Below, in pieces: positions 49,942 through 59,031 of a stretch of 64,000 nucleotides of DNA. This DNA is from CAMLIZ01 sp036231905 (lineage in GTDB: Bacteria > Pseudomonadota > Gammaproteobacteria > Burkholderiales > Burkholderiaceae_C). Each line of letters begins with the position of its first letter. The first letter of the stretch is position 1. The DNA lies in contig NZ_JAZARE010000003.1 of the NCBI RefSeq assembly GCF_036231905.1, positions 310,001 to 374,000 of the forward strand. The letters are read 5' to 3'. The translations under genes and the position numbers were made by a program. A model generated the notes under the pieces. It was not told the origin of the DNA. It saw only the letters and a list, made by a program, of their open reading frames with translations, and did not search any database.

Positions 49942-50718
49942 TCAGTCAGCCGCCTGGCGCGCACTTTCGTACAGGCAGATCGCCGCCGCAGCGGCCACGT
50001 TCAACGACTCCTCACCACCGGGTTGCGGAATGGCGAGCAGCGCGGCGCAGCGATCCAGCAAGGTGGGCTGCACCCCCTGCCCTTCATGGCCCAGCACCCA
50101 GGCGGCCGGCGATGGCAGCCGGGCGCGGTGCACCGACTGTTCGGCATGCGAGCTGGTGGCCAGCAGCGGCACGCACAGCGCCGCCAGGTCGTCCACTTGC
50201 AGGCCTTCAACCAGCCGCAGCCCGAAATGCGCGCCCATGCCGGCGCGCAACACCTTCGGCGACCACAGCGCCGCGGTGCCCTTGATCGCGAGCACCTGCC
50301 GCACACCGAATGCCGCGGCGCTGCGCAGGATGCTGCCGACGTTGCCGGCGTCCTGCAGTCGGTCGAGCACCAGGCTGGCCGCATCGGCATCGATCCCGGT
50401 CGCGGCCGGCAGGGCCACCAGCGCACCGATGGACGCGGGCGACTCCAGCGCGCTGATACCACGGAACAGCGCATCGGGCACCCGCACCGCGCGACGGCCC
50501 TGCCCGCTCAGCATGCGCAGGTCCGGCTGCTCCCAGCCAGATTCGCTGATCACTACGTCCTGCAGCGCATGCCCGCGCGCCAGGCAGGCGCGCATCAGGT
50601 GGTCGCCCTCCAGCCAGACGGCACCCTCTTTCCGATAGGCCGTGTTGTCCTGCGCCAGCTTGCGCAGGCGCACCAGCAGCGGGTTGTCGCGTGAACGAAT
50701 CTCGACAGGATCAGTCAT
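49942..50718 (-). CDS. TrmH/SpoU-family RNA 2'-O-methyltransferase
   Basis: 258 residues. An N-terminal substrate-binding region (about 1-100, EIRSRDNPLLVRLRKLAQ) is followed by a SPOUT knot: LVLDRLQDAGNVGSILRSAA, WVLGHEGQGVQP, and IPQPGGEESLNVAAAAAICL. These are the SAM-binding motifs of TrmH-like enzymes. The target (23S rRNA or tRNA) cannot be told. It overlaps the rnhB stop by 8 bases (ATGACTGA), the last gene of the long minus-strand cluster. Confidence 0.92.
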   Translation of the reverse strand: MTDPVEIRSRDNPLLVRLRKLAQDNTAYRKEGAVWLEGDHLMRACLARGHALQDVVISESGWEQPDLRMLSGQGRRAVRVPDALFRGISALESPASIGALVALPAATGIDADAASLVLDRLQDAGNVGSILRSAAAFGVRQVLAIKGTAALWSPKVLRAGMGAHFGLRLVEGLQVDDLAALCVPLLATSSHAEQSVHRARLPSPAAWVLGHEGQGVQPTLLDRCAALLAIPQPGGEESLNVAAAAAICLYESARQAAD

Positions 50719-51379
50719 CGAAGGCGTCCGTCAGCGTCGCCCCGGCGAGCGAGAGGCCAAGCGCCTCCCGCACGGGCGCGAAGCTGCGGCGGTGCGCCAT
50801 GCAGGCTCCCTGGGCCTTCAGCGCGGCCAGGTGCTCCGCGGTGGCGTAACCCTTGTGCCCGGCGAAGCCATATCCGGGATGAAGCGCATCGAGCTGCAGG
50901 CAAAGCCGGTCGCGGTGCACCTTGGCCAGGATGGACGCAGCCGAAATGGACTTCACCAGCGCGTCACCCTTCACGATGGCTTCGGCGGGAATACGCAGCA
51001 CCGGCAGGCGGTTGCCGTCCACCAGCACCTTGGCGGGTTTCAGGCGCAGGCCTTCCACCGCTCGCCGCATCGCCAGCATCGTGGCCTGCAGGATGTTGAT
51101 CTCGTCGATCTCCTCCACCGTCGCCTCGCCGACCGCGCAGCACAGCGCCTTGGCGCGGATCTCGTCGTACAGGCGTTCGCGCTTGGCAGGCGTCAACACC
51201 TTGGAATCGGCCAGGCCCTTGATGGGACGAAGGTCGTCCAGGATCACGGCCGCAGCCACCACCGGGCCGGCCAGCGGCCCGCGGCCGGCTTCGTCCACGC
51301 CGGCGATCAGCCCGGGCGTGTCCCAGGACAGCGCAATCTGTTCAGGCTTGCGCTTTTTCGACGACTTGGGCGATGGCAT
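50711..51379 (-). CDS. rnhB: Ribonuclease HII
   Basis: Removes ribonucleotides from DNA. 222 residues from ATG 51379; it overlaps the end of lpxB by 38 bases, and no later ATG precedes the conserved core. Motifs: LIAGVDEAGRGPLAGPVVAA (first catalytic Asp-Glu pair), KVLVDGNRLPVL (Asp), SISAASILAKVHRDRL (Asp). It ends ATLTDAFDD. Longer frames to 51568 lie inside lpxB in another frame and are rejected. Confidence 0.95.
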   Translation of the reverse strand: MPSPKSSKKRKPEQIALSWDTPGLIAGVDEAGRGPLAGPVVAAAVILDDLRPIKGLADSKVLTPAKRERLYDEIRAKALCCAVGEATVEEIDEINILQATMLAMRRAVEGLRLKPAKVLVDGNRLPVLRIPAEAIVKGDALVKSISAASILAKVHRDRLCLQLDALHPGYGFAGHKGYATAEHLAALKAQGACMAHRRSFAPVREALGLSLAGATLTDAFDD

Positions 51380-52481
51380 CGGTGGCTCGCTGCGCGGTGT
51401 CCTGGCGCAGCCGGTGATGGAGTTCGACAAAACGCTGTTGCACGGCCTGCACGCGGGCCGGCGCATCCAGCCAGCCAGCCACCGCGTCGGCCAACGCCGC
51501 CGGCGTGGCGTCGCCCTGCAGCAGCTCGGGCACCACGAAATCCTCGCACAGGATGTTCGGCAATCCAACCCAGGGCTGGTAGCGCATGCGCTTCATGATC
51601 TGCCAGCTCACCGGGTGCAGCTTGTAGGCGATGACCATGGGGCGCTTGAACAGCGCGGCTTCCAGCGTGGCGGTGCCGCTCGCGATGAGAGTGACATCGC
51701 AGGCGGCCAGCACTTCGTGCGACATGCCGTCCACCACCTGGATCGGCGTGCCCGCGGCGTGTTGCGCCAGCAGTGGCTGCAGCAGCGGGCGCAGCCCGGG
51801 CACCACCGGCAGCACGAAGCGCAGCTCCGGACGTTGCCGGTGCAAGGCCGCTGCGGCCGCCAGGAACGGCGGTGCGATGTGCTGGATCTCGGCGCGGCGG
51901 CTGCCCGGCAGCAGCGCCACCACCTGGGCGTGCTCCGGCAACTGCAGGCGCTGGCGCCCCTGCGCCCGCGGGGGCTCCATGGGAATGGCATCGGCCAGCG
52001 GATGGCCCACGTAGCTGGCCGCCACGCCATGGCGCTGCAGCAGGGCCGGCTCGAAGGGAAACAGGCACAGCACGTGGTCGGCGGACTGCGCGATCTTGGC
52101 CGCCCGGCCGCCGCGCCAGGCCCAGATCGACGGGCAGACGAAGTGCACGGTGCGAATGCCGGCCGACTTCAGGCGCGCTTCCAGCCCGAGGTTGAAGTCG
52201 GGTGCGTCCACGCCAATGAAGGCATCGGGCTTGTCAGCCAGCAGGCGCTCGGCCAGCCGGTCGCGGATGGCCGAGATCTCGCGATAGTGGCGCAGGGCCT
52301 CCACATAGCCGTGCACTGCCAGCTTGTGGTGCGGCCACCAGGCCTCGAAGCCTTGGTCAGCCATCTTGGGACCACCGATGCCCTGCGCCTGCAGGCCGGG
52401 CCAGCGCTGGCGCATGCCGCCCAGCAGCAGCCCCGCCAGCAGGTCGCCGGAGGCCTCGCCTGCGACCATGGCGAATTTCAT
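51342..52481 (-). CDS. lpxB: Lipid-A-disaccharide synthase LpxB
   Basis: 379 residues. Condenses UDP-2,3-diacylglucosamine with lipid X. Starts MKFAMVAGEASGDLLAGLLL and has FIGVDAPDFNLGLEARLKSA, TVHFVCPSIWAWRGGRAAK, YVGHPLAD and LIASGTATLEAALFKRPMVI. It is a peripheral inner-membrane glycosyltransferase, 8 bases after lpxA. Confidence 0.96.
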   Translation of the reverse strand: MKFAMVAGEASGDLLAGLLLGGMRQRWPGLQAQGIGGPKMADQGFEAWWPHHKLAVHGYVEALRHYREISAIRDRLAERLLADKPDAFIGVDAPDFNLGLEARLKSAGIRTVHFVCPSIWAWRGGRAAKIAQSADHVLCLFPFEPALLQRHGVAASYVGHPLADAIPMEPPRAQGRQRLQLPEHAQVVALLPGSRRAEIQHIAPPFLAAAAALHRQRPELRFVLPVVPGLRPLLQPLLAQHAAGTPIQVVDGMSHEVLAACDVTLIASGTATLEAALFKRPMVIAYKLHPVSWQIMKRMRYQPWVGLPNILCEDFVVPELLQGDATPAALADAVAGWLDAPARVQAVQQRFVELHHRLRQDTAQRATDAIAQVVEKAQA

Positions 52482-52489
52482 GATCGCCT

Positions 52490-53278
52490 TCAGCGAGCGA
52501 TGCCGCGGGTGGAGGCGGCGAGGAACTCGAGCAACAGCGCCACGTCGGCATCCCCCTCGGGCAGCTGGCCGCGCAGGCCTTCGATCTCGGCCCGGGCTTG
52601 CTCCAGCGTGAGGCCTTTGCGGTAGAGCAGGCGGTGCATCTGCTTCACCTGGGCGATGCGCTCGGCGCTGAAGCCGCGGCGGCGCAGGCCTTCGACATTG
52701 AAACCATGCACGGCCAGCGGGTTGCCGGAGACCATCATGAACGGCGGCACGTCCTGCGACACGTGGCTCTGGAAGCCGATCATCGCGTGCGCGCCAATTT
52801 TGCAGAACTGGTGCACGCCGGACAGGCCCCCCACGATGGCCCAGTCGCCCACGTGCACATGGCCCGCCAGCGTCGCGTTGTTGGCCAGGATGGCGCGGCT
52901 GGCCAACTGCACGTCGTGCGCGATGTGCACGTAGGCCATGATCCAGTTGTCGTCACCGATCCGGGTGATGCCCACGTCCTGCACAGTGCCGCGGTTGAAA
53001 GTGCAGAACTCGCGGATGGTGTTGCGGTCGCCGATGTGCAGCTCCGTCGGCTCGCCGCGGTACTTCATGTCCTGCGGCGCGGCCCCCAGCGACGCCATCG
53101 CGAAGATGCGGTTGTCGCGCCCGATGGTGGTGGGCCCCTCGATCGTGGTGTGCGCACCCACAGTGGTGCCGTCGCCAATGCGCACCTGAGCCCCGATCAC
53201 CGCATACGGGCCGATGGTGACGGTGTCGGCCAGCTCCGCGGACGGGTCGACAACGGCAGTGGGATGGATCTGCGCCAT
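52490..53278 (-). CDS. lpxA: UDP-N-acetylglucosamine acyltransferase LpxA
   Basis: 262 residues, first step of lipid A synthesis. Left-handed beta-helix of hexapeptide repeats (VTIGPYAVIGAQVRIGDGTT) with the catalytic region IMAYVHIAHDVQLASRAILA (His after YVHIA). The C-terminal helical part is SAERIAQVKQMHRLLYRKG. It starts at ATG 53278, 4 bases after fabZ. Confidence 0.96.
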   Translation of the reverse strand: MAQIHPTAVVDPSAELADTVTIGPYAVIGAQVRIGDGTTVGAHTTIEGPTTIGRDNRIFAMASLGAAPQDMKYRGEPTELHIGDRNTIREFCTFNRGTVQDVGITRIGDDNWIMAYVHIAHDVQLASRAILANNATLAGHVHVGDWAIVGGLSGVHQFCKIGAHAMIGFQSHVSQDVPPFMMVSGNPLAVHGFNVEGLRRRGFSAERIAQVKQMHRLLYRKGLTLEQARAEIEGLRGQLPEGDADVALLLEFLAASTRGIAR

Positions 53279-53282
53279 GCGT

Positions 53283-53729
53283 TCAGCTCACCTTGCGCAT
53301 GGTGCACATCAGCTCGGCCTCGCACGCGGTTTCTTCGCCCACCAGCGCGCGCGCGCCGAACTTGAAGATGCCGGCCTTCATGCGGTTGAGCGTCACGTCC
53401 AGGAAGAGCTGGTCGCCCGGCTCCACCGGCCGCTTGAAGCGGGCACCGTCGATGCCGGCGAAGTAGTACACCGAGTCTTCGTCCAGTTCCATGTCCAGCG
53501 ATGCAAACGACAGCAGCGCGGCCGCCTGGGCCAGCGCCTCCAGCATCAGCACGCCGGGCATCACCGGGCGGCGCGGGAAATGGCCGGTGAAGAACGGCTC
53601 GTTCATCGTCACGTTCTTCAGCGCGCGCAGGCGCTTGCCCTTTTCGATCTCCAGCACACGGTCCACCAGCAGGAACGGATAGCGGTGCGGCAGCTTCTTC
53701 AGGATCTGGTGGATGTCCATCGAGTTCAT
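53283..53729 (-). CDS. fabZ: (3R)-hydroxyacyl-ACP dehydratase FabZ
   Basis: 148 residues. Hot-dog fold: starts MDIHQILKKLPHRYPFLLVD (internal Met at 53720; ATG 53729 is preferred for its ATGA overlap with lpxD), then NEPFFTGHFPRRPVMPGVLM with catalytic His and, on the neighbouring part, LEALAQAAALLSF carrying the catalytic Glu. It dehydrates hydroxyacyl-ACP in fatty acid synthesis and competes with LpxA/LpxD for hydroxymyristoyl-ACP. The reading frame continues upstream through lpxD, which matters for the slippery run there. Confidence 0.96.
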   Translation of the reverse strand: MNSMDIHQILKKLPHRYPFLLVDRVLEIEKGKRLRALKNVTMNEPFFTGHFPRRPVMPGVLMLEALAQAAALLSFASLDMELDEDSVYYFAGIDGARFKRPVEPGDQLFLDVTLNRMKAGIFKFGARALVGEETACEAELMCTMRKVS

Positions 53730-54754
53730 GAGATTTTTTTTTCCAGCGCCCGCAGGCGCTCGCGCAGTGCATGCAGGTGACGCAGCGTGGCCGCGTTCTT
53801 TTCCCAGCTCGCATTGTCGTCGAACGGGAACGAGCCGCTGTAGTGCCCGGGCTGCCGGATGGAGCGGCTGACGAGTGTGAACGCGGATACGTGCACCTGA
53901 TCGCAGATCTCGATGTGGCCCACGATGCCAGCCGCCCCGCCAATGGTGCAGTGCCGGCCGATGCGTGCACTGCCTGCCACGGCCACACACCCGGCGATCG
54001 CGGTGTGGGCGCCGATGTGCACGTTGTGCGCAATCTGGATCAGGTTGTCCAGCTTCACGCCGTCCTCGATCACCGTGTCGTCCAGCGCGCCGCGGTCGAT
54101 GCAGGTGTTGGCGCCGATCTCCACGTCGTCGCCGATGTGCACCGCGCCCAGTTGCTCGATCTTTTCCCAGCGGCCCTCGTGGGGCGCGAAACCGAAACCA
54201 TCTGCACCGATCACTGCGCCGCTGTGCACGATGCCGCGGGCGCCGATGCTGCAGCGCTCTCCCAGGGTGACATGCGGTGCCAGCCGCGTGCCGTTGCCCA
54301 CCTGGGCAAACGCCCCCACGTAGCACTGTGTACCCACCACCGCGCCGGCCTCGATGACCGCGCCGGTTCCGATGAAGGCCAGGGCACCGATGGAGGCAGA
54401 CGGGTCCACCGAAGCGCCCTCTTCGATCACCGCCGAAGGGTGCGCGCCCTGTGACGCTGCGGTTTGGCGCATACCCGCCCACCACTGTGTGAGGCGCGCG
54501 AAGTAAAGATAGGGGTCCGGCGTGACGATCGCCGCGCCGCGCGCCTCGGCCGCATCCCGCAGGCCTGGCGCGACGATCACGCAGCCGGCCTGGCTGTCTG
54601 CCAGCTGGGATTGGTAGCGCGGGTTGGCCAGGAATGCGATGGTGCCGGGCGTGGCGCCCTGGAGCGGGCCGATGCGGTCGATCCGGTGCGAAGGGTCGCC
54701 CACCAGCTCACCACCCAGCCGGGCGACCACGTCGGACAGCTGTACTTCAGGCAT
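53726..54754 (-). CDS. lpxD: UDP-3-O-acylglucosamine N-acyltransferase LpxD
   Basis: 342 residues from ATG 54754 (a TTG five codons upstream is possible). The N-terminal uridine-binding domain is IAFLANPRYQSQLADSQAG; the hexapeptide-repeat helix has VIGADGFGFAPHEGRWEKIE and DNLIQIAHNVHIGAHTAIAG (catalytic His). The C-terminal helix ends RALEKKIS and is encoded by a run of nine As (53734-53742) just before the TGA. It transfers hydroxymyristate to the amino group in the third step of lipid A synthesis. Confidence 0.95.
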   Translation of the reverse strand: MPEVQLSDVVARLGGELVGDPSHRIDRIGPLQGATPGTIAFLANPRYQSQLADSQAGCVIVAPGLRDAAEARGAAIVTPDPYLYFARLTQWWAGMRQTAASQGAHPSAVIEEGASVDPSASIGALAFIGTGAVIEAGAVVGTQCYVGAFAQVGNGTRLAPHVTLGERCSIGARGIVHSGAVIGADGFGFAPHEGRWEKIEQLGAVHIGDDVEIGANTCIDRGALDDTVIEDGVKLDNLIQIAHNVHIGAHTAIAGCVAVAGSARIGRHCTIGGAAGIVGHIEICDQVHVSAFTLVSRSIRQPGHYSGSFPFDDNASWEKNAATLRHLHALRERLRALEKKIS

Positions 54755-54772
54755 GGCGGGCCCAAACAAATC

Positions 54773-54791
54773 GGGGCCTTCAGCAGGCCCC
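54773..54791 (-). terminator. Small hairpin between skp and lpxD
   Basis: GGGGCCT (54773-54779), TCAGC, AGGCCCC (54785-54791); followed on the minus strand by GATTTGTTT. It sits 8 bases after the skp stop and 18 bases before the lpxD start. A partial terminator or mRNA processing point is possible. Confidence 0.35.
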
Positions 54792-54799
54792 GGGGTTGG

Positions 54800-55312
54800 T
54801 CACTTGCCGGCGTTGAGTGCGTCGATCACCTTCTTGGTGATGTCCACACGGGCGCTGGCGAACACGGCGTCCTGCACGATGAGGTCGTACTTCTCCGTGT
54901 CGAAGATCATCTTGATGACGCGGTTGGAGCGCTCCACCACCGCGGCAAGCTCTTCGTTCTTGCGCTGGGCCAGGTCTTCCTGCAACTCGCGGCGCTTGCG
55001 CTGGAAGTCGCGGTCCTGCTCCACCAGCTCGCGCTGGCGCCGGTTGCGCTCCGCTTCGGCCAGGGTGGGTGCTTCCTTTTCGAGCTTGTCCGAGGCGGCC
55101 TTCAGGCGCGCGGCGACGTCGTTGAGTTCCTTGTCGCGCTTGCCGAATTCGGCTTCGAGCTTGGCCTGGGCCGCCTTGGCCGGAGCGGCTTCACGCAACA
55201 CCCGCTCGCCATTGACGTAGCCAATCTTCAGCTCCTGCGCCTGCGCCATCGAGCCGGCGGCCAGCAGAGCGGCGGCCAGGCCCAGGGATTTCACGGTGGA
55301 CAGGATGTTCAT
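54800..55312 (-). CDS. skp: Periplasmic chaperone OmpH/Skp
   Basis: 170 residues with a signal peptide (SLGLAAALLAAGSMAQA). Mature part starts KIGYVNGERVLREAAPAKAA and forms long coiled-coil tentacles (about 45-130), ending FASARVDITKKVIDALNAGK. Trimeric Skp holds unfolded outer-membrane proteins for BamA, whose gene stop overlaps this ATG by one base (TGATG). Confidence 0.93.
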   Translation of the reverse strand: MNILSTVKSLGLAAALLAAGSMAQAQELKIGYVNGERVLREAAPAKAAQAKLEAEFGKRDKELNDVAARLKAASDKLEKEAPTLAEAERNRRQRELVEQDRDFQRKRRELQEDLAQRKNEELAAVVERSNRVIKMIFDTEKYDLIVQDAVFASARVDITKKVIDALNAGK

Positions 55313-57630
55313 CAGAAGGCAGTCCCGATCTGGAATTGGAAGCGTTGGATTTTATCGTCCGACTTGTAGCGCAGCGGCGTGCCGTAGCTCAGCTGCAGCG
55401 GGCCGACTGGCGAGAGCCAGGACAGGCCCAGACCTGCGGAAGCGCGGATCGGGTTGCCACCAGGGATGTTGTAGTCCACCGGCTTCTTGTCCCACCAGAC
55501 GTTGCCCGCGTCGGCGAAGGCAAAGACACGCAGCGACTTGTCGTTCCCGGTTCCAGGAACGGGGAAGTACAGCGAGGCGTTGACGTTGAAGCGCTTGTTG
55601 CCGCCGATGTAGGCGCCGGTGGTGTCCACCTGGCCCAGTGAGCCTTGCTCGAACACCCGCACCGAACCGAGGCCGCCACCGTAGAAGTTCTTGAACGTGG
55701 GATAGGCGCGGCCCTGCAGGCCGATGCCGTAGCCCACTTCCGCGTTGACGCCCAGCGTGAACTTGCTGAACACAGGGATCGGGAAGAACTGCTGGTACTG
55801 CAGGTTGGTGCGCAGGTACCGGGTGTCACCCGCCACGCCCCACTCGAAGTTCACACGCTGGTACTTGCCCGCGCTGGGCGTGATCACGCTGTCGCGCTCG
55901 TCGCGCTGCCAGCCAATGGTCAGCGGCACCGTGTTGCTGTTGCGGCCGAACTGGGCCACGTAGGTGGAGTACTGCGAGGGCAGCTGCGAGCCACGCAGTT
56001 CCGTGCGCTCGATGCCCAGGCCGAAGAAGACGGTGTCGACTTCCGAGAACGGCACGCCGAAGCGGATGGAGCCGCCCGGCGTGGTGATCGAATAGTCGGC
56101 ACCGGCCTGGTTCAGCGGCTTGTTGGTCCGGTAGAACACGTCCACCGCGCGCGAGATGCCATCCACCGTGAAGTACGGGTCCACCGTGCTGAACACCACC
56201 GTGCGGTTCGTGCGGCTGGTGTTCAGCTCCAGGCCAAGGTAGTTGCCGGAGCCGAAGACGTTGTCCTGGCGGATCTGGGCGGTGAGCGACAGCTTCTCGG
56301 CGCTCGAGTAGCCGGCCCCCACCAGCAGGTTGCCGGTGGGGCGCTCGGTCACGTTGACCGCGAGGTCCACCTGGTCGGGAGCGCCCGGCACCTCGTTCGT
56401 CTCGACGCCCACGTCCTTGAAGTAGCCCAGGCGCTCGACGCGGTCCTTGGACAGCTTGATCTTCAGCCCGTCGTACCAGGACGATTCGAACTGGCGGAAC
56501 TCCCGGCGCACCACCTCGTCGCGCGTGCGGGTGTTGCCGGCGACGTTGATGCGCCGCACGTACACGCGGCGCTGAGGCTCTGCGAACAGCACCACCACCA
56601 CCTGGCCGGTGCCGCGGTCGATTTCGGGGCGCGGCTCGATGCGCGCGAAGGCGTAGCCGTAGGTGCCGAAACGGTCGCCAAAGAGCCGCGTGGTCTCGGC
56701 GACGTCCTCGCCGCGATAGGCCTCACCCGGCTTGATCTTCACCAGGTGCTTGAACTCGTCTTCCTTGCCGAGGTAATCACCTTCCAGGCGGACCGCCGTC
56801 ACCGTGTAGGGCTGGCCCTCGCGGATGGTGATGGTGATGCTGATCTCCTGCTTGTCCGGAGAGATCGTCACCTGGGCGGAGTCGATCGCGAATTCGAGGT
56901 AGCCGCGGTTGGTGTAGTAGGCGCGCAGCGTCTCCAGGTCGGCGTTGAGCTTGGAGCGCGAATAGCGGTCGTTCTTGGTGTACCAGGTGAGCCAGCCGGA
57001 GGGCGTCTGCTCCAGCAAGCCCAGGAGCGTGCTCTCGGAGAACACCTTGGCACCGACGATGCGGATTTCCTTAATGCGAGCGGCGTCACCCTCGGTCATC
57101 GTAAAGGTCACGTTGACGCGGTTGCGCTCCAGCGGCGTGATGGTGGTCACCACCTCCGCGCCATACAGGCTGCGCGAGAGGTACTGGCGCTTGATCTCCT
57201 GCTCGGCGCGGTCGATCACCGCCTTGTCGAAGGGCAGGCCCTCGCCGATGCCCGCGTCCTTGAGCGACTTGGTCAGCGTGTCCTTGTCGAACTCCTTCAG
57301 GCCGACGAAGCTCACGTTGGCAATGATCGCGCGCTCCTCCGCGATGATCACCACCACGTCGCCCTCGATGTCGATGCGCACGTCCTTGAACAGGCCGGTG
57401 GCGAACAGCGCGCGCAGGGCCGCAGCGCCCTTCTCGTCGTTGTAGGTCTCGCCGACACGGAACGGCAGCGCGGCGAACACCGTGCCGGGGTCGGTGCGTT
57501 GCAGACCCTCGATGCGGATGTCTTTCAGCGTGAAGGGTTCGACGGCGTGAGCCGACGGCCCGTAGGCCGCAGCCACGAGGGCCACGCACGCGGCGACAGG
57601 GCGCAGGAATGAGCGATCAGCAAGGTGCAT
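55312..57630 (-). CDS. bamA: Outer membrane protein assembly factor BamA
   Basis: 772 residues. A signal peptide (VAACVALVAAAYGPSAHA) is followed by five POTRA domains (about 30-425; the first starts FTLKDIRIEGLQRTDPGTVF) and a C-terminal 16-strand barrel that ends in FQFQIGTAF with the terminal Phe signature. The conserved loop motif is visible as YFPVPGTGNDKSLRVFAFAD. BamA inserts outer-membrane proteins. It is essential, and lies between rseP and skp as in most proteobacteria. Confidence 0.96.
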   Translation of the reverse strand: MHLADRSFLRPVAACVALVAAAYGPSAHAVEPFTLKDIRIEGLQRTDPGTVFAALPFRVGETYNDEKGAAALRALFATGLFKDVRIDIEGDVVVIIAEERAIIANVSFVGLKEFDKDTLTKSLKDAGIGEGLPFDKAVIDRAEQEIKRQYLSRSLYGAEVVTTITPLERNRVNVTFTMTEGDAARIKEIRIVGAKVFSESTLLGLLEQTPSGWLTWYTKNDRYSRSKLNADLETLRAYYTNRGYLEFAIDSAQVTISPDKQEISITITIREGQPYTVTAVRLEGDYLGKEDEFKHLVKIKPGEAYRGEDVAETTRLFGDRFGTYGYAFARIEPRPEIDRGTGQVVVVLFAEPQRRVYVRRINVAGNTRTRDEVVRREFRQFESSWYDGLKIKLSKDRVERLGYFKDVGVETNEVPGAPDQVDLAVNVTERPTGNLLVGAGYSSAEKLSLTAQIRQDNVFGSGNYLGLELNTSRTNRTVVFSTVDPYFTVDGISRAVDVFYRTNKPLNQAGADYSITTPGGSIRFGVPFSEVDTVFFGLGIERTELRGSQLPSQYSTYVAQFGRNSNTVPLTIGWQRDERDSVITPSAGKYQRVNFEWGVAGDTRYLRTNLQYQQFFPIPVFSKFTLGVNAEVGYGIGLQGRAYPTFKNFYGGGLGSVRVFEQGSLGQVDTTGAYIGGNKRFNVNASLYFPVPGTGNDKSLRVFAFADAGNVWWDKKPVDYNIPGGNPIRASAGLGLSWLSPVGPLQLSYGTPLRYKSDDKIQRFQFQIGTAF

Positions 57631-57642
57631 CAGACAGGGGGT

Positions 57643-59031
57643 TCAGTGCAGGCCCAGGAGGCGGGCCACATCGTTGTACAGGGCGAGTGACATCAGGAGC
57701 AGCATGATCAGCGCGCCACCACCTTGCAGCCACTTGAGCCACAGGCCGGCGACCGGACGCCCCGTCACAGCCTCGAAAATGTAATACATCAGGTGGCCGC
57801 CATCGAGCATGGGCAGCGGCAGCAGGTTCAGCACACCGAGGCTGACGCTCACCAGCGCAAGGAAACCCAGGTAGTAGGCTGGCCCCTGCTGCACCGACTG
57901 GCCAGCGAACTCGGCAATGGTGAGCGGGCCGCTCAGGTTCTTCAGCGACGCCTGGCCGATCAACATGCGGCCCAGCATCTTCAGCGTCAACGCGCTCACT
58001 TCCCAGGTGCGCTTCACGCCCTGTACCAGCCCTTCGACCGGACCATGGCGCACGGTGACCACCGCGGGCAACTTGCCAACGAACGCGTCGATGCGACCGA
58101 CGGAACGCCCGCCTTCGCTCACCACGCGGGGCTGCACCACCAGTTCCAGCGTGCGGCCGTCGCGCTCCACGACCCAGGTCTGGGCCGGTGCGCTGGCGGC
58201 CTGGGCGCTTTCGCGGATGCGCTCGCGCAGCCGCAGGCCATCGTCCACCGGCTCGCCATTGAGCCGCAACACACGGTCACCGGCCCGCAGGCCCGCGCGC
58301 GCGGCCGGGCCGTCCGGCTTCACCTCGCCCATGACCGGTTCGCTGTAGGGCGCGCCGATGCCGATGCGTGAGGCCAGGGCCGCGTCCACCTCCTTGGCGT
58401 CAATGCGGTCGAGTTCGAGGACGACGTTGCGAGTCCCCCGACCACCGTGTTCCAGCACCCGCAGATGCAAGCGCTCGCCGCGCAGGGCAGCCTGCGTGAG
58501 CTCCCAGCGCAGATCCGCCATGGACCGGACGTCGGTCCACTGCGGGTCGGGCTGGTTGTCTTGGGTGACACCCACCGCGGTGATCTCGTCGCCGGCATGC
58601 AGACCGGCGCGCTGCGCCAGGCTGCCGGCCACCGGGGCGCTGATCACTGCCTTGGCTTCATCGATGCCGATCCAGTGCGCGGCTGCGTACAGCAGCACCG
58701 CCAGCAGCAGGTTGGACACCGGCCCCGCAGCGACGATGGCCGCCCGCTGCCACAGCGGCTTGTGGCCGAACATGAACGGCCGGTCGTTCGGCGTGATCGG
58801 CGGAAACTCGCGATCGTCGATCCAGCGCACATAGCCGCCCAGCGGCAGCGCCGACAGCACGAACTCGGTGCCGTCCGGCGTGGCCTGGCGGCGCCACAGC
58901 ACACGCCCGAAGCCGATGGAAAAGCGCTGCACCTTCACACCGCAGGCGATCGCAACGCGGTAGTGGGCGTATTCGTGCACCACGATGAGCACGCCCAGCG
59001 TCAGCACGAAGGCCAGCGCCATGGTCAGCAT
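57643..59031 (-). CDS. rseP: Site-2 protease RseP
   Basis: 462 residues. Zinc site HEYAH (residues 19-23) in the first transmembrane helix, two PDZ domains (about 110-300, GDEITAVGVTQDN and GDRVLRLNGEPVDDGLR) and the second active-site motif LPMLDGGHLMYYIFEAV near residue 400. RseP cuts the anti-sigma factor RseA and thereby controls the sigma-E envelope stress response, and clears signal peptides. ATG 59031 overlaps the dxr stop by 7 bases (ATGCTGA). Confidence 0.95.
   Translation of the reverse strand: MLTMALAFVLTLGVLIVVHEYAHYRVAIACGVKVQRFSIGFGRVLWRRQATPDGTEFVLSALPLGGYVRWIDDREFPPITPNDRPFMFGHKPLWQRAAIVAAGPVSNLLLAVLLYAAAHWIGIDEAKAVISAPVAGSLAQRAGLHAGDEITAVGVTQDNQPDPQWTDVRSMADLRWELTQAALRGERLHLRVLEHGGRGTRNVVLELDRIDAKEVDAALASRIGIGAPYSEPVMGEVKPDGPAARAGLRAGDRVLRLNGEPVDDGLRLRERIRESAQAASAPAQTWVVERDGRTLELVVQPRVVSEGGRSVGRIDAFVGKLPAVVTVRHGPVEGLVQGVKRTWEVSALTLKMLGRMLIGQASLKNLSGPLTIAEFAGQSVQQGPAYYLGFLALVSVSLGVLNLLPLPMLDGGHLMYYIFEAVTGRPVAGLWLKWLQGGGALIMLLLMSLALYNDVARLLGLH

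Noticed and set aside
55645..57612. 655-codon open frame on the plus strand
   Set aside because: It is antisense to bamA and has no domain or ribosome site.
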